From Eubacterium ruminantium (GTDB lineage: Bacteria > Bacillota > Clostridia > Lachnospirales > Lachnospiraceae), in the NCBI GenBank assembly GCA_900108205.1, contig FNUU01000007.1, positions 1-64,000 on the forward strand: a stretch of 64,000 nt of DNA, given 5' to 3'. This document shows, in pieces, positions 1 through 9,582 of this stretch. Position numbers and translations under genes: made by a program. Under the pieces are notes generated by a model. The model saw only the letters and a program-made list of their open reading frames with translations. It did not search any database and was not told the origin of the DNA. Position 1 is the first letter of the stretch. The number at the start of each line of letters is the position of its first letter.

Positions 1-44
1 TTTTTTGTGTAATAGGAAACTGCGTTTCCTATTACACAAAAAAA
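1..44. terminator. Bidirectional terminator hairpin at the left edge
   Basis: Positions 1-20 and 24-43 are perfect reverse complements (20-bp stem, 3-base loop TGC), with six T at the left end and six to seven A at the right, so it can act as an intrinsic terminator on both strands. It probably ends a gene that lies left of the window. Confidence 0.7.
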
Positions 45-45
45 G

Positions 46-187
46 CTCCGCTAAGGATGCGTCTCGGCGCGCAAGGTTGCTGCTTGCCGGTGGCAAGCGT
101 TCAGCAACGACCGAGTCGGTAGACGAGACCAGTTAGTTGCCTGTGGCAACACGCGCCTCGCGCGGAGAGTGTCGCAAGCGACACTCT
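46..187. repeat. GC-rich mosaic of nested hairpins (unknown element)
   Basis: A 140-base block clearly richer in G+C than its surroundings and built almost only of complementary segments. An outer stem CTCCGC 46-51 / GCGGAG 162-167 could enclose GTCTCG 61-66 / CGAGAC 124-129. Inside lies the extended hairpin GTTGCTG 76-82 / CAGCAAC 102-108, continuing into CTTGCC 83-88 / GGCAAG 92-97, and the palindrome ACCGAGTCGGT 110-120. GTTGCC 136-141 / GGCAAC 145-150 follows, and AGAGTGTCGC 166-175 / GCGACACTCT 178-187 sits at the right edge. It has no coding potential I trust. It could be a structured RNA or a dispersed palindromic repeat; the sequence alone does not decide. Confidence 0.6.
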
Positions 188-330
188 TTGTTATGTATTG
201 GTATAAGCTGTAAGAATATTTTTTGATCAAAGGGACATCGGATATTGTGCTTATACAGGTTGTGTCAGATGAATAATTCAGAGAAAAATTTGTGCGGAAT
301 ATGAGTAAAAAACAGAGAATATTCATGCTG

Positions 331-344
331 TGTTAGCGCTTACA
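331..344. promoter_or_regulatory. Candidate cre operator (CcpA site)
   Basis: TGTTAGCGCTTACA matches the Gram-positive cre consensus TGWAANCGNTNWCA except at one base and is nearly palindromic. It lies 165 bases before the pectate lyase start. Carbon catabolite repression of a secreted pectinase would make biological sense. A possible promoter (TTCAAG 390-395 with TATATGAT near 412-419) lies downstream of it. CcpA control is inference. Confidence 0.55.
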
Positions 345-436
345 TGAAAAATGACAAAAAAACAGTAGTTAGGATAAAAAGCAGCAAATTTCAAGCGGTT
401 TTTTACCGTTTTATATGATATTCTTGTTTTCATAGG

Positions 437-478
437 GGCGTTTTTACGGAAAAATTATCGCATTTTTGTGAAAACGCC
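437..478 (+). promoter_or_regulatory. Leader hairpin before the pectate lyase
   Basis: GGCGTTTT 437-444 pairs with AAAACGCC 471-478, extendable by three pairs including a G-U, with an A/T-rich loop. It ends 18 bases before the GAGGAGG ribosome-binding site at 497-503. It may stabilise the 5' end of the mRNA or be bound by a regulator. The rest of 190-436 holds only the cre-like site and promoter-like A+T-rich sequence. Confidence 0.4.
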
Positions 479-508
479 AAAAATCAGAAGAAAAAAGAGG
501 AGGAAAAG

Positions 509-3500
509 ATGAGAAAGAAAAGAGTTGCTAAGAGACTGGTAGCTTTTTCAGTATCCAGCGCACTTGCTTTGGGACTTTTGCCGGGCAATTATATTCCGCT
601 TTATGAGAACAGAATAGCGGTTGTTCAGGCGGCAAGTGAGCAGATAATTGAAAGCTTCAGTGCGGATGAAGTGTCAAATCTGGGAGCGGACAGCCATTTT
701 GCGCTTGGTTCATCCATAGTTGTTGATTCAAATTCAAAAACCTTTGATGTTAATGGAGAATCAACCACAGTAACAAGCAGAATTAAGCTTGGTCTTAATA
801 CATTTGCAGAGACAAATGCGATTAAGGTTACTGTTGATGAGGGCTATACAGCCACACTTGATGTATATGCAATAAGCTCAAATGGTTCAACCGGAGCTTC
901 CCTCAATATTTTTGACAGTGATGGTAATCCGGTTTTTGAAGAAAATGCGACCATGGCAGGATCTTCCGGTAATTCAGTACAGGGATTTACATTTGAAGGT
1001 ATCCCGGCAGGAACTTACTATATCGCATCAAATGATTCAAGTCTTAAACCGGCTAATATTTATTATGTTTCCATGGTAGAGGAGCCTGCAGGGCTTGAGG
1101 ATAAGATCCTTATTCTCAATGCGGATGAGAATCCTGCAGATAATGAATTCTTTACACTTGGTTCATCCATCGTTGTAGACTCTAATACAAAAACTTTTGA
1201 TGTTGATGGAGAATCATTGACTGTTGCAAGCAGGATCAAGCTTGGCAAGAATACATTTGATGAGGCAAATGCCATCGGATTTACTGTAGAAGAGGGATAC
1301 AAGGGTACCATTGATGTATATGCGATAAGCTCAAATGGTACAACAGGTGCTTCAGTTAATATTTTCGGAAGTGACGGTTCACCAATATTTGAGAATAATG
1401 CAGTTCTTCCGGGTTCGACAGGTGCTTCCGTAGAGAAGCTGACATTTGAGGATATAGAAGCGGGAAACTATTTTATTGCTTCAAATGATTCAAGCTTAAA
1501 GCCTGCAAATGTTTATTATGTAATACTTACGGAGACAGATGCTTCAGGTGGTCAGGAGGAAGAAAAGAAGGACTGGGCTAAAGTTGCTGCTCCTGAGATG
1601 AGCCTTGAGGTTTTGACTGATGAAGAGACCGGTAAGAAGACCTTTAATATCGGTTATAAGATGGTTATCGGTACAGAGGGCGCAGATTCGGTAAAGATTC
1701 GTGTTGTAAAGCCTGATGAAACCGAAAAAGAGATAAAAAATGATAAGGCTGAAAATGATGGTACGGAGTTCAGCTATGTATCTTATTCTCCTGACATGTC
1801 AGGAAAATATACCGTTTATGTTGAGGGATTGAGAAGCGGAGAAGATAATAAAACTGTGAGCGACGAGGCTGCATTTCTCCTTCCTCTTGCAACAGCAAAG
1901 GTAACAGCAATTCCTGACAATGAATCAGTAGATGTTATATGGTCTGCTGTTCCTGAAGCTGACAGCTACACTTTACAGGCATCAATAGGCGAAGAAACGG
2001 TTATTTACTTAGATCTTGAGAGCAATGTTAACAGGTTTACGGTTACAGGACTTGAAAATGATGTGGAATACGGATTCCGCATAGTTGCTCACAGAGAAAC
2101 TGAGGAGGATAATGAAACAATTTCAGAATTAGTAACAGCTACTCCGGAAGCTCCTGAAGAAGGCGTTTCGTGGTTCTCAGCAAATAAATGTGAGGTTCAG
2201 ACCGTATCGGGAGAGTATGTATATCCTGAAAATGAAAGCCTTTCAATTATGAATGGCGTTGCTGTTCAGGCCTGCGATGCAGTTACGGCAACCGACGGAA
2301 AGATCTTTATACAGAGATTTTCAGCAGGTGCAGCTCCTAAGGATGCAGAAACAGGCACATTCCATCCGGATGAAGGAAAGTCATACAAGTTAACACTTAC
2401 AGAGGAGTCGAATGTTAAGGTTTACTGCAAGTCTTCCGGCGATGCTGAAAGAGTTCTCAGACTTGCGGATGCAGAAGGAAATACTATTAAGGATTTCACT
2501 GCGCTTCCTAAGAATTCTGATCTTATACCTTCTACAGCAGTTAATCTTGAGGCGGGTACATATTATTTCTATTCTACCAACTCGACAGTATATCTCTTTG
2601 GCGTAAAGGTTAAAGAAGGAAAGGCTCCGAGAAAGGCCTGGGACGAGGTATCTGAACCTTCTATCACAAATGTAGAGAGAACTGAAGAGGGACTGCTCAA
2701 TGTTACATTTGAGGGAGAATTCGGTGATGATGGTGCTGATGTCGGACGTGTATTTATGTATCAGGATGGCTTCGAAGTATCGAGCGTAGCTGTTTCAGCA
2801 TCCGGTACAGTAAGCTTTAAGCCGACAACAAATGGTGATTTTACATTTGATGTAGTTATTTCAAGAGAAAAATGTGCAGATAAGGCAAGTGAAGAGGTTT
2901 CATTTAATGATTATCTTCTTCCTCCTGAAGCTCCTTTCATCTCATGGATAGATAATCTCGGAGATGGAAGCGTTTATGTAGACTGGAATAATGTAACTCC
3001 TGATCAGGGCTGCGATGTATATCTTAAGGCTTCTGATGAGAGTGAGTTTACACTTGTAAGTACGGGTGTTAAAGCAGGTAATTATACATTTACTGGTCTT
3101 ACCTACGGAAAAACATATGCAGTTGCCATTGAGGCAAAGGATTCTGTTACAGGAAACAGTACGGTAGAACGTGAATTTACAGTAGGAGACCCTGTTCAGG
3201 AATGGTATGTGGATGACTTTGGTTCAGCTACATCCGGAAAGATCAAGGTTAATGACAATGAAGTAACTGTAGGAAGCTATACAGATCTTTATATGCAGTC
3301 AGAACATAAGGTTGCAGATGTTACAGATGGCACAGGTGAGATTCTTATGTCGCTTGATGGCAGTAAGAATGGTAAGATTGCCGATTCAGAGGAAGGAATC
3401 CAGGCTTACTACACAAGAATCAATCCTAATACAGAGAACTTCAAGCTGACAGCTACATTTGAACTTGCTTCAGATGCGATACTTGATAACCAGTCAGGTT

Positions 3501-6500
3501 TCGGTATCTATGCTCTGGATATTGCAGGCCTCGGAACAAAGGATGCCAAGTACATGAACTCTGTAGCGGTTGGTAATTTCAAGCTTAAACAGGATACTAA
3601 TGTACTGTATCACGGAAATGGTGTTCGTGTTGTAACAGGATATTCTACATATGATCCTACCAGTACCGCAGGCTCAGGAAGAAATCTTGACAATACGAAA
3701 ATTTTTGTAAATCAGCCGGCAGATACAAGTACCCTTGTTGTTGGTGAAAAATTCACCTATACTCTTGAGAAAACAGATGAAGGCTTTATCGCCAGCATGG
3801 GAGATGAAACAATATTTATTCCTGATGTAAAGAGTATCATGCAGCAGGAAGATGGATCTATAGTTGTCGCAGTTGCATCAGGCAGATGCGATGCCAAGAT
3901 AACAGATATTCATTTTGAGAAGAGTGAGGGATCTGTAAGCGGTGGTACGGTTATAGCAGAGATCACACCTGCAGTTTCAATGTTCTCTTCAAATATCACT
4001 ACATCAGGTGATTATGAATTTATAGCAGGAGCTAATGTTCCGGGTACATTCAAGGTTTATAACGGTAATGAAGAGATCGATGTAGCAGGAGTAGATGAAA
4101 AAACTGTTGCAAAGATCCCGGTAGAGCTTTGGAATGCAGGCGGAGCAAATGAACTTCGGTATGTATTTACACCGGACAGTGAAACACCAAATCTTTCAAG
4201 TTATGAGGATATTGAAAATACAGTTTCAGTAACCTGGAATACAAAAACAGCAGAGCTTGCGGCTGTCTACACAGCACCGGATGCACCTGCAGACGGAGAA
4301 GGAACAAAGAAGAATCCTGTAGATCTTCAGGTGGCGCTTAATAATGCGGTTGCAGGACAGACGATCGTAATGCTTGACGGAACATATTATCCGACTAAGG
4401 CCCTCACAATTCCGAGAAACGTAAGAGGTACAGTGGATAAGGAAATCACACTTATGGCAGAGACAACAGGTGGTGTAGTGATCTCCGGCGAGAACCTTAC
4501 AAGTGGCGGATCAATCCTTGACATTGTCGGTGATTACTGGCATATCTATGGAATCGAATTCTGTGATTCTCCTGCAAAGGGAGTAAGTGTATGTGGTAAC
4601 TATAATACTGTTGAAATGTGCGTGATGCATAGATCAGGCAATTCAGGTCTTCAGATATCACGTTATGCAGGCGAGCCAAATGATCAGGAAATGTGGCCGA
4701 CCAGTAACCTTATCAAAAACTGTGAGTCATATGATAACTGTGATGCAGGAAGAAATGATGCAGACGGATTTGCTGCTAAGCTTACCTGTGGTAAGGGAAA
4801 TGTTTTTGATGGATGTATTTCTCATCATAATATTGATGACGGCTGGGATCTTTATGCTAAGTCCACAACCGGTGAGATAGGCAGTGTTATGATCATGAAT
4901 TCTGTTGCATATAGCAACGGATGGCTTACAACGGATGATCCTACGGATCCGTCAACAAGCTTTGGAGAAGGAAACGGCTTCAAGCTTGGTGGTGAAAATA
5001 TGTATGGCGGACATATTCTGTATAACAGTGTTTCCTTTAACAATTATGCAAAGGGCATTACCAGCAATTCGTGTCCGGATTGTATGGTATATAAATGTAC
5101 AGCATTTAATAACTCGCTTAATGGCAAGGCTTACAATGTAAGTCTTTATACCAAGAGCTCGAATACAAAGGCATGGGACGTTTATGGAATGCTTTCAATC
5201 GCAACAAACGGAAAGACTAATGCAGAGCTTGGATCAGAAAATGGTGTTATCTACTCTTTGAAGAGCGATTCAAACTTCTTCTTCAATGGCAGTGCTTCTG
5301 TGAACAGTAAAGGTGAGGAAGCAACAACTGACTGGTTTGAGAATGTTGATGTCAGCGTCGCTCCTACAAGAAATGAGGATGGAAGCATAGATATGCACGG
5401 GCTTCTTGTCCTTAAGGATGAGTATAAAGAATATCAGTCAGGTGCAGATCTGAGCTTGGTGAATAAACCTTCTGTTAAACCGGAAATTCCTGAAAATAAG
5501 CCTGAGATCACAACTCAGCCGGCAGATACAAAGGTTATCAGAGGCAGCAAGGCTAAGTTCAGCGTAGCTGCTGAAGGTACAGATCTTAAATACAAGTGGC
5601 AGAACAGTGTTGACGGCGAAACATGGGTTGACAGCAAGGCAACCGGTTATGATACAAAGGCTATCAGCTTTAAGGCTACAGATAAGCTCAATGGCAGATA
5701 CTTCAGATGTATAGTTACAAGTGCAGCAGGAGATACTGTTTCAGAACCGGCTCAGCTCACAACAGTAGCAGTTGTTTCTGCTCAGCCAAAGAATGCTGCA
5801 GCTTATGTAGGCGATAACGCAGTATTTACACTTAAGAGCAGATCGTCAGTGGCAACATTTGAATGGCAGATCAGTAAAGACGGCGGTGAGACATGGAAGA
5901 AGAGCGGCGCAGAAGGCTCTGATACAACAAGCCTTACAATTCCTGTTAAGCTTGGAAGCTATAATGGATATATGTTCCGTTGCAAGGTAACAAATGGTAC
6001 ATGGGTTGAGTATACAAATGCTGCAACACTTACAGTTAAACCAAAGATCACAACTCAGCAGGCTAATGTAACTGCTTATTACGGAGATCTTGTAAAGCTT
6101 TCGATAAAGACTTCCGGAACAGCGCCTGCATATCAGTGGCAGGTTCAGACAGCCTCAGGTGCATGGAAAAACAGTACACAGGCAGGTAATGATACAAGCA
6201 TTCTCAGATTTACATCTGTAGCTTCACTGGACGGAAGAAAGTTCAGATGTAAGGTGGTTGATAATGGCATTACAATTTACAGTAATATTGTAAGCTTCAC
6301 AGCTAAGTCACCTATAGTAACACAGCCTAAGTCAGTATCTGTAAAGGCAGGCGGTACAGCCAAATTTACAGCTAAGGTTGTAGTCGGAGATTCTGAACAG
6401 CTTACAACAAACTGGCAGTTCAGTAATGATGGCGGAAAAACATGGAACTATGTTAAGTACGAAAATTCCGGTTTTGACACCCAGACACTTACACTCAGCA

Positions 6501-6598
6501 AGGTTGCTGCAGCAAAGAGCGGCTGGAAGATTAGGCTCAGAGTAAAGAACAGAACAACTGTTACATACTCTGATGTGGTAGATCTTACTGTTAAGTAG
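509..6598 (+). CDS. Secreted multidomain pectate lyase (PL9-like) with Ig-like repeats
   Basis: A 2029-residue exported pectinase that should cleave polygalacturonate outside the cell. A signal peptide with a KKR-rich start and hydrophobic core ends near VQA-AS (about residue 42). Order: two tandem copies of a module of about 140 residues (about 46-190 and 200-342, sharing GSSIVVDSN and SNDSSLKPAN), FN3-like (about 460-550), a third distantly similar module (about 552-707), FN3-like (about 808-895), a concanavalin-like stretch (about 900-1130), and a right-handed beta-helix (about 1258-1660). Four Ig-like domains follow, beginning near 1666, 1756, 1845 and 1933. In the helix, D1419/K1424 (DADGFAAK) and D1443/D1444/D1447 (DDGWDLY) resemble the calcium and catalytic motifs of family PL9. 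No LPXTG or SLH anchor is seen at the C-terminus, so it is probably released or held by its binding modules. ATG start after GAGGAGG. Confidence 0.85.
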   Translation: MRKKRVAKRLVAFSVSSALALGLLPGNYIPLYENRIAVVQAASEQIIESFSADEVSNLGADSHFALGSSIVVDSNSKTFDVNGESTTVTSRIKLGLNTFAETNAIKVTVDEGYTATLDVYAISSNGSTGASLNIFDSDGNPVFEENATMAGSSGNSVQGFTFEGIPAGTYYIASNDSSLKPANIYYVSMVEEPAGLEDKILILNADENPADNEFFTLGSSIVVDSNTKTFDVDGESLTVASRIKLGKNTFDEANAIGFTVEEGYKGTIDVYAISSNGTTGASVNIFGSDGSPIFENNAVLPGSTGASVEKLTFEDIEAGNYFIASNDSSLKPANVYYVILTETDASGGQEEEKKDWAKVAAPEMSLEVLTDEETGKKTFNIGYKMVIGTEGADSVKIRVVKPDETEKEIKNDKAENDGTEFSYVSYSPDMSGKYTVYVEGLRSGEDNKTVSDEAAFLLPLATAKVTAIPDNESVDVIWSAVPEADSYTLQASIGEETVIYLDLESNVNRFTVTGLENDVEYGFRIVAHRETEEDNETISELVTATPEAPEEGVSWFSANKCEVQTVSGEYVYPENESLSIMNGVAVQACDAVTATDGKIFIQRFSAGAAPKDAETGTFHPDEGKSYKLTLTEESNVKVYCKSSGDAERVLRLADAEGNTIKDFTALPKNSDLIPSTAVNLEAGTYYFYSTNSTVYLFGVKVKEGKAPRKAWDEVSEPSITNVERTEEGLLNVTFEGEFGDDGADVGRVFMYQDGFEVSSVAVSASGTVSFKPTTNGDFTFDVVISREKCADKASEEVSFNDYLLPPEAPFISWIDNLGDGSVYVDWNNVTPDQGCDVYLKASDESEFTLVSTGVKAGNYTFTGLTYGKTYAVAIEAKDSVTGNSTVEREFTVGDPVQEWYVDDFGSATSGKIKVNDNEVTVGSYTDLYMQSEHKVADVTDGTGEILMSLDGSKNGKIADSEEGIQAYYTRINPNTENFKLTATFELASDAILDNQSGFGIYALDIAGLGTKDAKYMNSVAVGNFKLKQDTNVLYHGNGVRVVTGYSTYDPTSTAGSGRNLDNTKIFVNQPADTSTLVVGEKFTYTLEKTDEGFIASMGDETIFIPDVKSIMQQEDGSIVVAVASGRCDAKITDIHFEKSEGSVSGGTVIAEITPAVSMFSSNITTSGDYEFIAGANVPGTFKVYNGNEEIDVAGVDEKTVAKIPVELWNAGGANELRYVFTPDSETPNLSSYEDIENTVSVTWNTKTAELAAVYTAPDAPADGEGTKKNPVDLQVALNNAVAGQTIVMLDGTYYPTKALTIPRNVRGTVDKEITLMAETTGGVVISGENLTSGGSILDIVGDYWHIYGIEFCDSPAKGVSVCGNYNTVEMCVMHRSGNSGLQISRYAGEPNDQEMWPTSNLIKNCESYDNCDAGRNDADGFAAKLTCGKGNVFDGCISHHNIDDGWDLYAKSTTGEIGSVMIMNSVAYSNGWLTTDDPTDPSTSFGEGNGFKLGGENMYGGHILYNSVSFNNYAKGITSNSCPDCMVYKCTAFNNSLNGKAYNVSLYTKSSNTKAWDVYGMLSIATNGKTNAELGSENGVIYSLKSDSNFFFNGSASVNSKGEEATTDWFENVDVSVAPTRNEDGSIDMHGLLVLKDEYKEYQSGADLSLVNKPSVKPEIPENKPEITTQPADTKVIRGSKAKFSVAAEGTDLKYKWQNSVDGETWVDSKATGYDTKAISFKATDKLNGRYFRCIVTSAAGDTVSEPAQLTTVAVVSAQPKNAAAYVGDNAVFTLKSRSSVATFEWQISKDGGETWKKSGAEGSDTTSLTIPVKLGSYNGYMFRCKVTNGTWVEYTNAATLTVKPKITTQQANVTAYYGDLVKLSIKTSGTAPAYQWQVQTASGAWKNSTQAGNDTSILRFTSVASLDGRKFRCKVVDNGITIYSNIVSFTAKSPIVTQPKSVSVKAGGTAKFTAKVVVGDSEQLTTNWQFSNDGGKTWNYVKYENSGFDTQTLTLSKVAAAKSGWKIRLRVKNRTTVTYSDVVDLTVK

Positions 6599-6796
6599 AT
6601 GATATTTATATGGTCAGAATGATAATAATAAATTCTGATGAGAGAATTAAATAATATGATCAGCGGAATACGATATGCTGATCAATGAATCAAACGATAT
6701 GATTACAGGATTTTGATTAATAGTCACTGGATTTTAGTGATTGGGCTATCAGTTTGGATCCGTATCATGGAATTTGACGAAAATGTATAAAAATCG

Positions 6797-6840
6797 GCGC
6801 AGATTCATCATAAAATTGGATGTTTCTGCGCTGGTTTTTT
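6797..6840 (+). terminator. Terminator after the pectate lyase
   Basis: GCGCAGA 6797-6803 pairs with TCTGCGC 6825-6831, with an inner CATC/GATG pairing, followed by TGG and a T run at 6835-6840. It closes the pectate lyase unit 200 bases past its stop codon. Confidence 0.65.
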
Positions 6841-7048
6841 GCGTTTTAATCTGCTAAACTACCTTATACTGTATTTATATGTACGCTATTTCGAGTATTC
6901 GATTTCTAAATAACTGCACCGGATAACTTGTTTGTTTTTCAAAGCGGCACAGCTCCATAAGCCCCGGAGTAGTCAGTTTTATAAATCGTGCTCCAGGACA
7001 GGCATTCAGCATATAGATTGAAGTAGATTCTTCGCGGAGGAAGAAAAA
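6841..7048. other. Intergenic stretch with possible diverged family-A repeat
   Basis: No gene is seen. The bases around 6900-6950 (TCGATTTCTAAATAACTGCA and following) align loosely with the conserved core of repeat family A described at 18989, but the match is weak. The only clear signal near the end is the GGAGG of the MATE gene at 7036-7040. Confidence 0.3.
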
Positions 7049-8410
7049 GTGGATGCAAAGAAGAAAAAAGGACAAATGGATATGACAGAGGGAAGCCCTC
7101 TCAGAATGATAATCCTTTTCACGATACCCATTATTCTGGGCAATATCTTTCAGCAGCTTTATAATATTGGTGATGCCAAGGTTGTAAGCTTTTATCTGAA
7201 TGAGCATGCCTTTGGAGCGGTAGGTATGACCGGAGTTATCTCGAATATGATCATCGGTCTTATAAATGGATTTACACAGGGCTTTGGCATTCTGGTGGCA
7301 AATGCATTTGGTGCAAAGGATACGGAGAGGATCAGGAGAAATATAGCCGGAGCTGCTGTGCTTACCATATGCGTTACGGTTATGCTTCTGACCGGGGCAT
7401 TTACATTTATTGAAGATATCCTGGTTCTTGTCAATACACCTGATGAACTGATTTCTTTGGCAAGCAGATATATCAGGATCATCCTTGTGGGAATACCATT
7501 TACGGCGCTTTATAACCTGTCTGCAAATGTTCTGAGATCCATCGGAGACAGCAGGACACCGCTGTACTGTCTGATTGCATCGATTTTTCTGAATATAGCA
7601 ATGGATATTCTTTTTGTGGGAGCCTTTCACTGGAATATAGAAGGAGCGGCGCTTGCAACTATAATTTCCCAGGCGGTATGCAGTGTGTCCTGCTTCCTCT
7701 ACGGAGTGACACATTTCCGTGAGTATATGCCGGGTAAGAAGGATTTCAGACTTAAGCTTGAAGAATATAAAAAGCTTTTTTATATGGGACTTTCCATGGG
7801 TCTTATGGGATGCATCGTAAATATAGGTACCATAGTTCTTCAGAGTGCCATAAATGGACTCGGAGCGGATATTGTTGCGGCACATACTGCAGGCAGAAGA
7901 CTGCTCGAGATTTTGATGTCGCTGATCTATACCTATGGTTTTACCATGACAACGTACACAAGTCAGAATGCAGGAGCCGGCAAGGTTGACAGGATCCGTC
8001 TGGGGGTCAGAACGGCGGTCTATATTGTGACGGTTACTTCGGCTGTATTGATCCTGTTTGCATTTCTCTTTGCCGGAAATATAGTTACGTGGATAGCGAG
8101 CTCTGACAGTACCATGATCGCGGAAAATGCAACAATGTACTGTAAGGTGGGAGTATGTTTCTTCCCGGTACTGGGACCTCTTTTTATACTCAGGTGTACT
8201 CTCCAGGGTGTAGGAAGAAAGGTTGTACCGCTAAGTTCCTCAATTCTGGAGCTCTGCGTTAAGGTGCTTTCAGCATCGTTCCTTGTTAAAAAGATCGGAT
8301 ATCTGGGTATAGCGCTTACCGAGCCTATCAGCTGGGTGCTTATGACAACGATACTGACTATCGGATATTTTATAGTGTTCAGGGATGAGACCAAGGTGCT
8401 GAAGAGTTAG
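7049..8410 (+). CDS. MATE family multidrug/metabolite exporter
   Basis: A 453-residue polytopic membrane protein of the MATE family (cation-coupled drug or metabolite export), about twelve hydrophobic segments in two related halves. The N-terminal TEGSPLRMIILFTIPIILGN followed by IFQQLYNIGD is typical of the DinF/NorM-like Firmicutes branch, and the length is normal. GTG start chosen because GGAGG (7036-7040) lies eight bases upstream; an in-frame ATG at 7076 is the alternative. It is a single-gene unit, and its substrate cannot be told from sequence. Confidence 0.9.
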   Translation: MDAKKKKGQMDMTEGSPLRMIILFTIPIILGNIFQQLYNIGDAKVVSFYLNEHAFGAVGMTGVISNMIIGLINGFTQGFGILVANAFGAKDTERIRRNIAGAAVLTICVTVMLLTGAFTFIEDILVLVNTPDELISLASRYIRIILVGIPFTALYNLSANVLRSIGDSRTPLYCLIASIFLNIAMDILFVGAFHWNIEGAALATIISQAVCSVSCFLYGVTHFREYMPGKKDFRLKLEEYKKLFYMGLSMGLMGCIVNIGTIVLQSAINGLGADIVAAHTAGRRLLEILMSLIYTYGFTMTTYTSQNAGAGKVDRIRLGVRTAVYIVTVTSAVLILFAFLFAGNIVTWIASSDSTMIAENATMYCKVGVCFFPVLGPLFILRCTLQGVGRKVVPLSSSILELCVKVLSASFLVKKIGYLGIALTEPISWVLMTTILTIGYFIVFRDETKVLKS

Positions 8411-8446
8411 CGAATATAACTACAGACAGTAAAATGATATAAAGGT

Positions 8447-8471
8447 CAAATAATTCCGGAGGGATTATTTG
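8447..8471 (+). terminator. Weak hairpin after the MATE gene
   Basis: CAAATAAT 8447-8454 pairs with ATTATTTG 8464-8471 around a nine-base loop. There is no T run on the plus strand, so termination is uncertain. Confidence 0.3.
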
Positions 8472-8579
8472 CTTGTATGGTGAAAATGATATCGTGTCAG
8501 GAAATAATCGGACAGGTGAGTAACAGCAGTATTTTTTGTACAGATATGAATTATAGTATAGAGTATGGAGGAAGTAGGA

Positions 8580-9503
8580 ATGAGTATATCGGTTGTGCTG
8601 CAGCAGATGGGAGTAATAGTTATCCTTGTCACTGTAGGTATATATTTATACAAGAGAAAGATAGTGGATGATACAGTATCCCAGAGGATATCGGTCATTG
8701 TCATGGATATTTGTAATCCGGCTCTGGTGCTGGCCTCGATTCTGACAGGAAATATTGATGCGGGTCATGGTGAGCTGCTATCTGCGATACTCTTCGGCAT
8801 CGGTTTCTATGCAGGTCTGATGGTGCTTGGTGCAGTTATTCCGATCATTCTCAGAGTGAAAAAGGATAAAAGAAGATTTTATAACCTTATGGTGGTTTAT
8901 ACAAATGTCGGATTCATCGGAATTCCTGTGGCCAGAGCAATACTTCCGGACAATGCCATACTCTATGTTATTGTCTGCAATGTAATGTACTGTCTGCTTT
9001 TCTATACTCATGGAATCACAGTTCTCAGTAACGGACGAGAGAAGATGAACATAAAGAAGGTTTTCAGTCCGGGTACCATTATGTCGGTTTTCAGCCTTGT
9101 CGTATGCTGGTTTAAGCTGACGCTTCCGCCAATTATCAGCAGCAGTATTTCTTATATCGGAAATACAACGGTTTTTCTCTCAATGATGCTTCTGGGTGTT
9201 TCCATTGCAAGGTCCGATATACTTAAGGGACTTAAGCAGATACCTGTCTGGGGATATATAGTGGTACGTATGATCGCTCTTCCGATAGCAATGTTCTTCA
9301 TTATGAAGGCTGCAGGCTGTGATGATATCATGACTCTCGGCTTTTCACTTATGGCTATGATGCCTGTCGGAAACCTTCCGCTGATCCAGTCTGAAAAGAT
9401 CGGAGAGGAGACGGAAACTCTTTCAAATGCCATAACCGTGACCACAATCGTATCTGTATTTACGATCACCGGACTTATGGTATGGTTTACGTCGGTGATG
9501 TAG
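8580..9503 (+). CDS. AEC family (auxin efflux carrier-like) transporter
   Basis: A 307-residue membrane permease of the AEC family; bacterial members move organic anions such as malate or other carboxylates. About ten hydrophobic segments; NPALVLASIL near the N-terminus and the Gly/Pro-rich cores (GFIGIPVARAILPDNAI) are family-like. I start at ATG 8580 because the GGAGG at 8567-8571 is correctly spaced for it, rather than at the in-frame ATG at 8565, which would place that site inside the gene. A second AEC paralogue lies at 16759. Substrate unknown. Confidence 0.85.
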   Translation: MSISVVLQQMGVIVILVTVGIYLYKRKIVDDTVSQRISVIVMDICNPALVLASILTGNIDAGHGELLSAILFGIGFYAGLMVLGAVIPIILRVKKDKRRFYNLMVVYTNVGFIGIPVARAILPDNAILYVIVCNVMYCLLFYTHGITVLSNGREKMNIKKVFSPGTIMSVFSLVVCWFKLTLPPIISSSISYIGNTTVFLSMMLLGVSIARSDILKGLKQIPVWGYIVVRMIALPIAMFFIMKAAGCDDIMTLGFSLMAMMPVGNLPLIQSEKIGEETETLSNAITVTTIVSVFTITGLMVWFTSVM

Positions 9504-9582
9504 GATTTATTAAACAGTAAAAAACTGATCGGTAACATGCTCGGATTGTTGGAGGGGTTGGGGAAATCTTCCATATTTTTTA

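Noticed and set aside
110..120. ACCGAGTCGGT, which resembles the tail hairpin of a Cas9 tracrRNA
   Set aside because: A short palindrome expected in this hairpin mosaic; no cas genes or repeat array are in the window.
51..326. Minus-strand 91-residue open frame
   Set aside because: It runs through the palindrome element and its flank; composition follows the hairpins, and no ribosome site is present.
6875..7885. Minus-strand 336-residue open frame
   Set aside because: It lies opposite the MATE exporter, is rich in Cys/His/Lys/Ser typical of antisense frames, and has no ribosome site or promoter.
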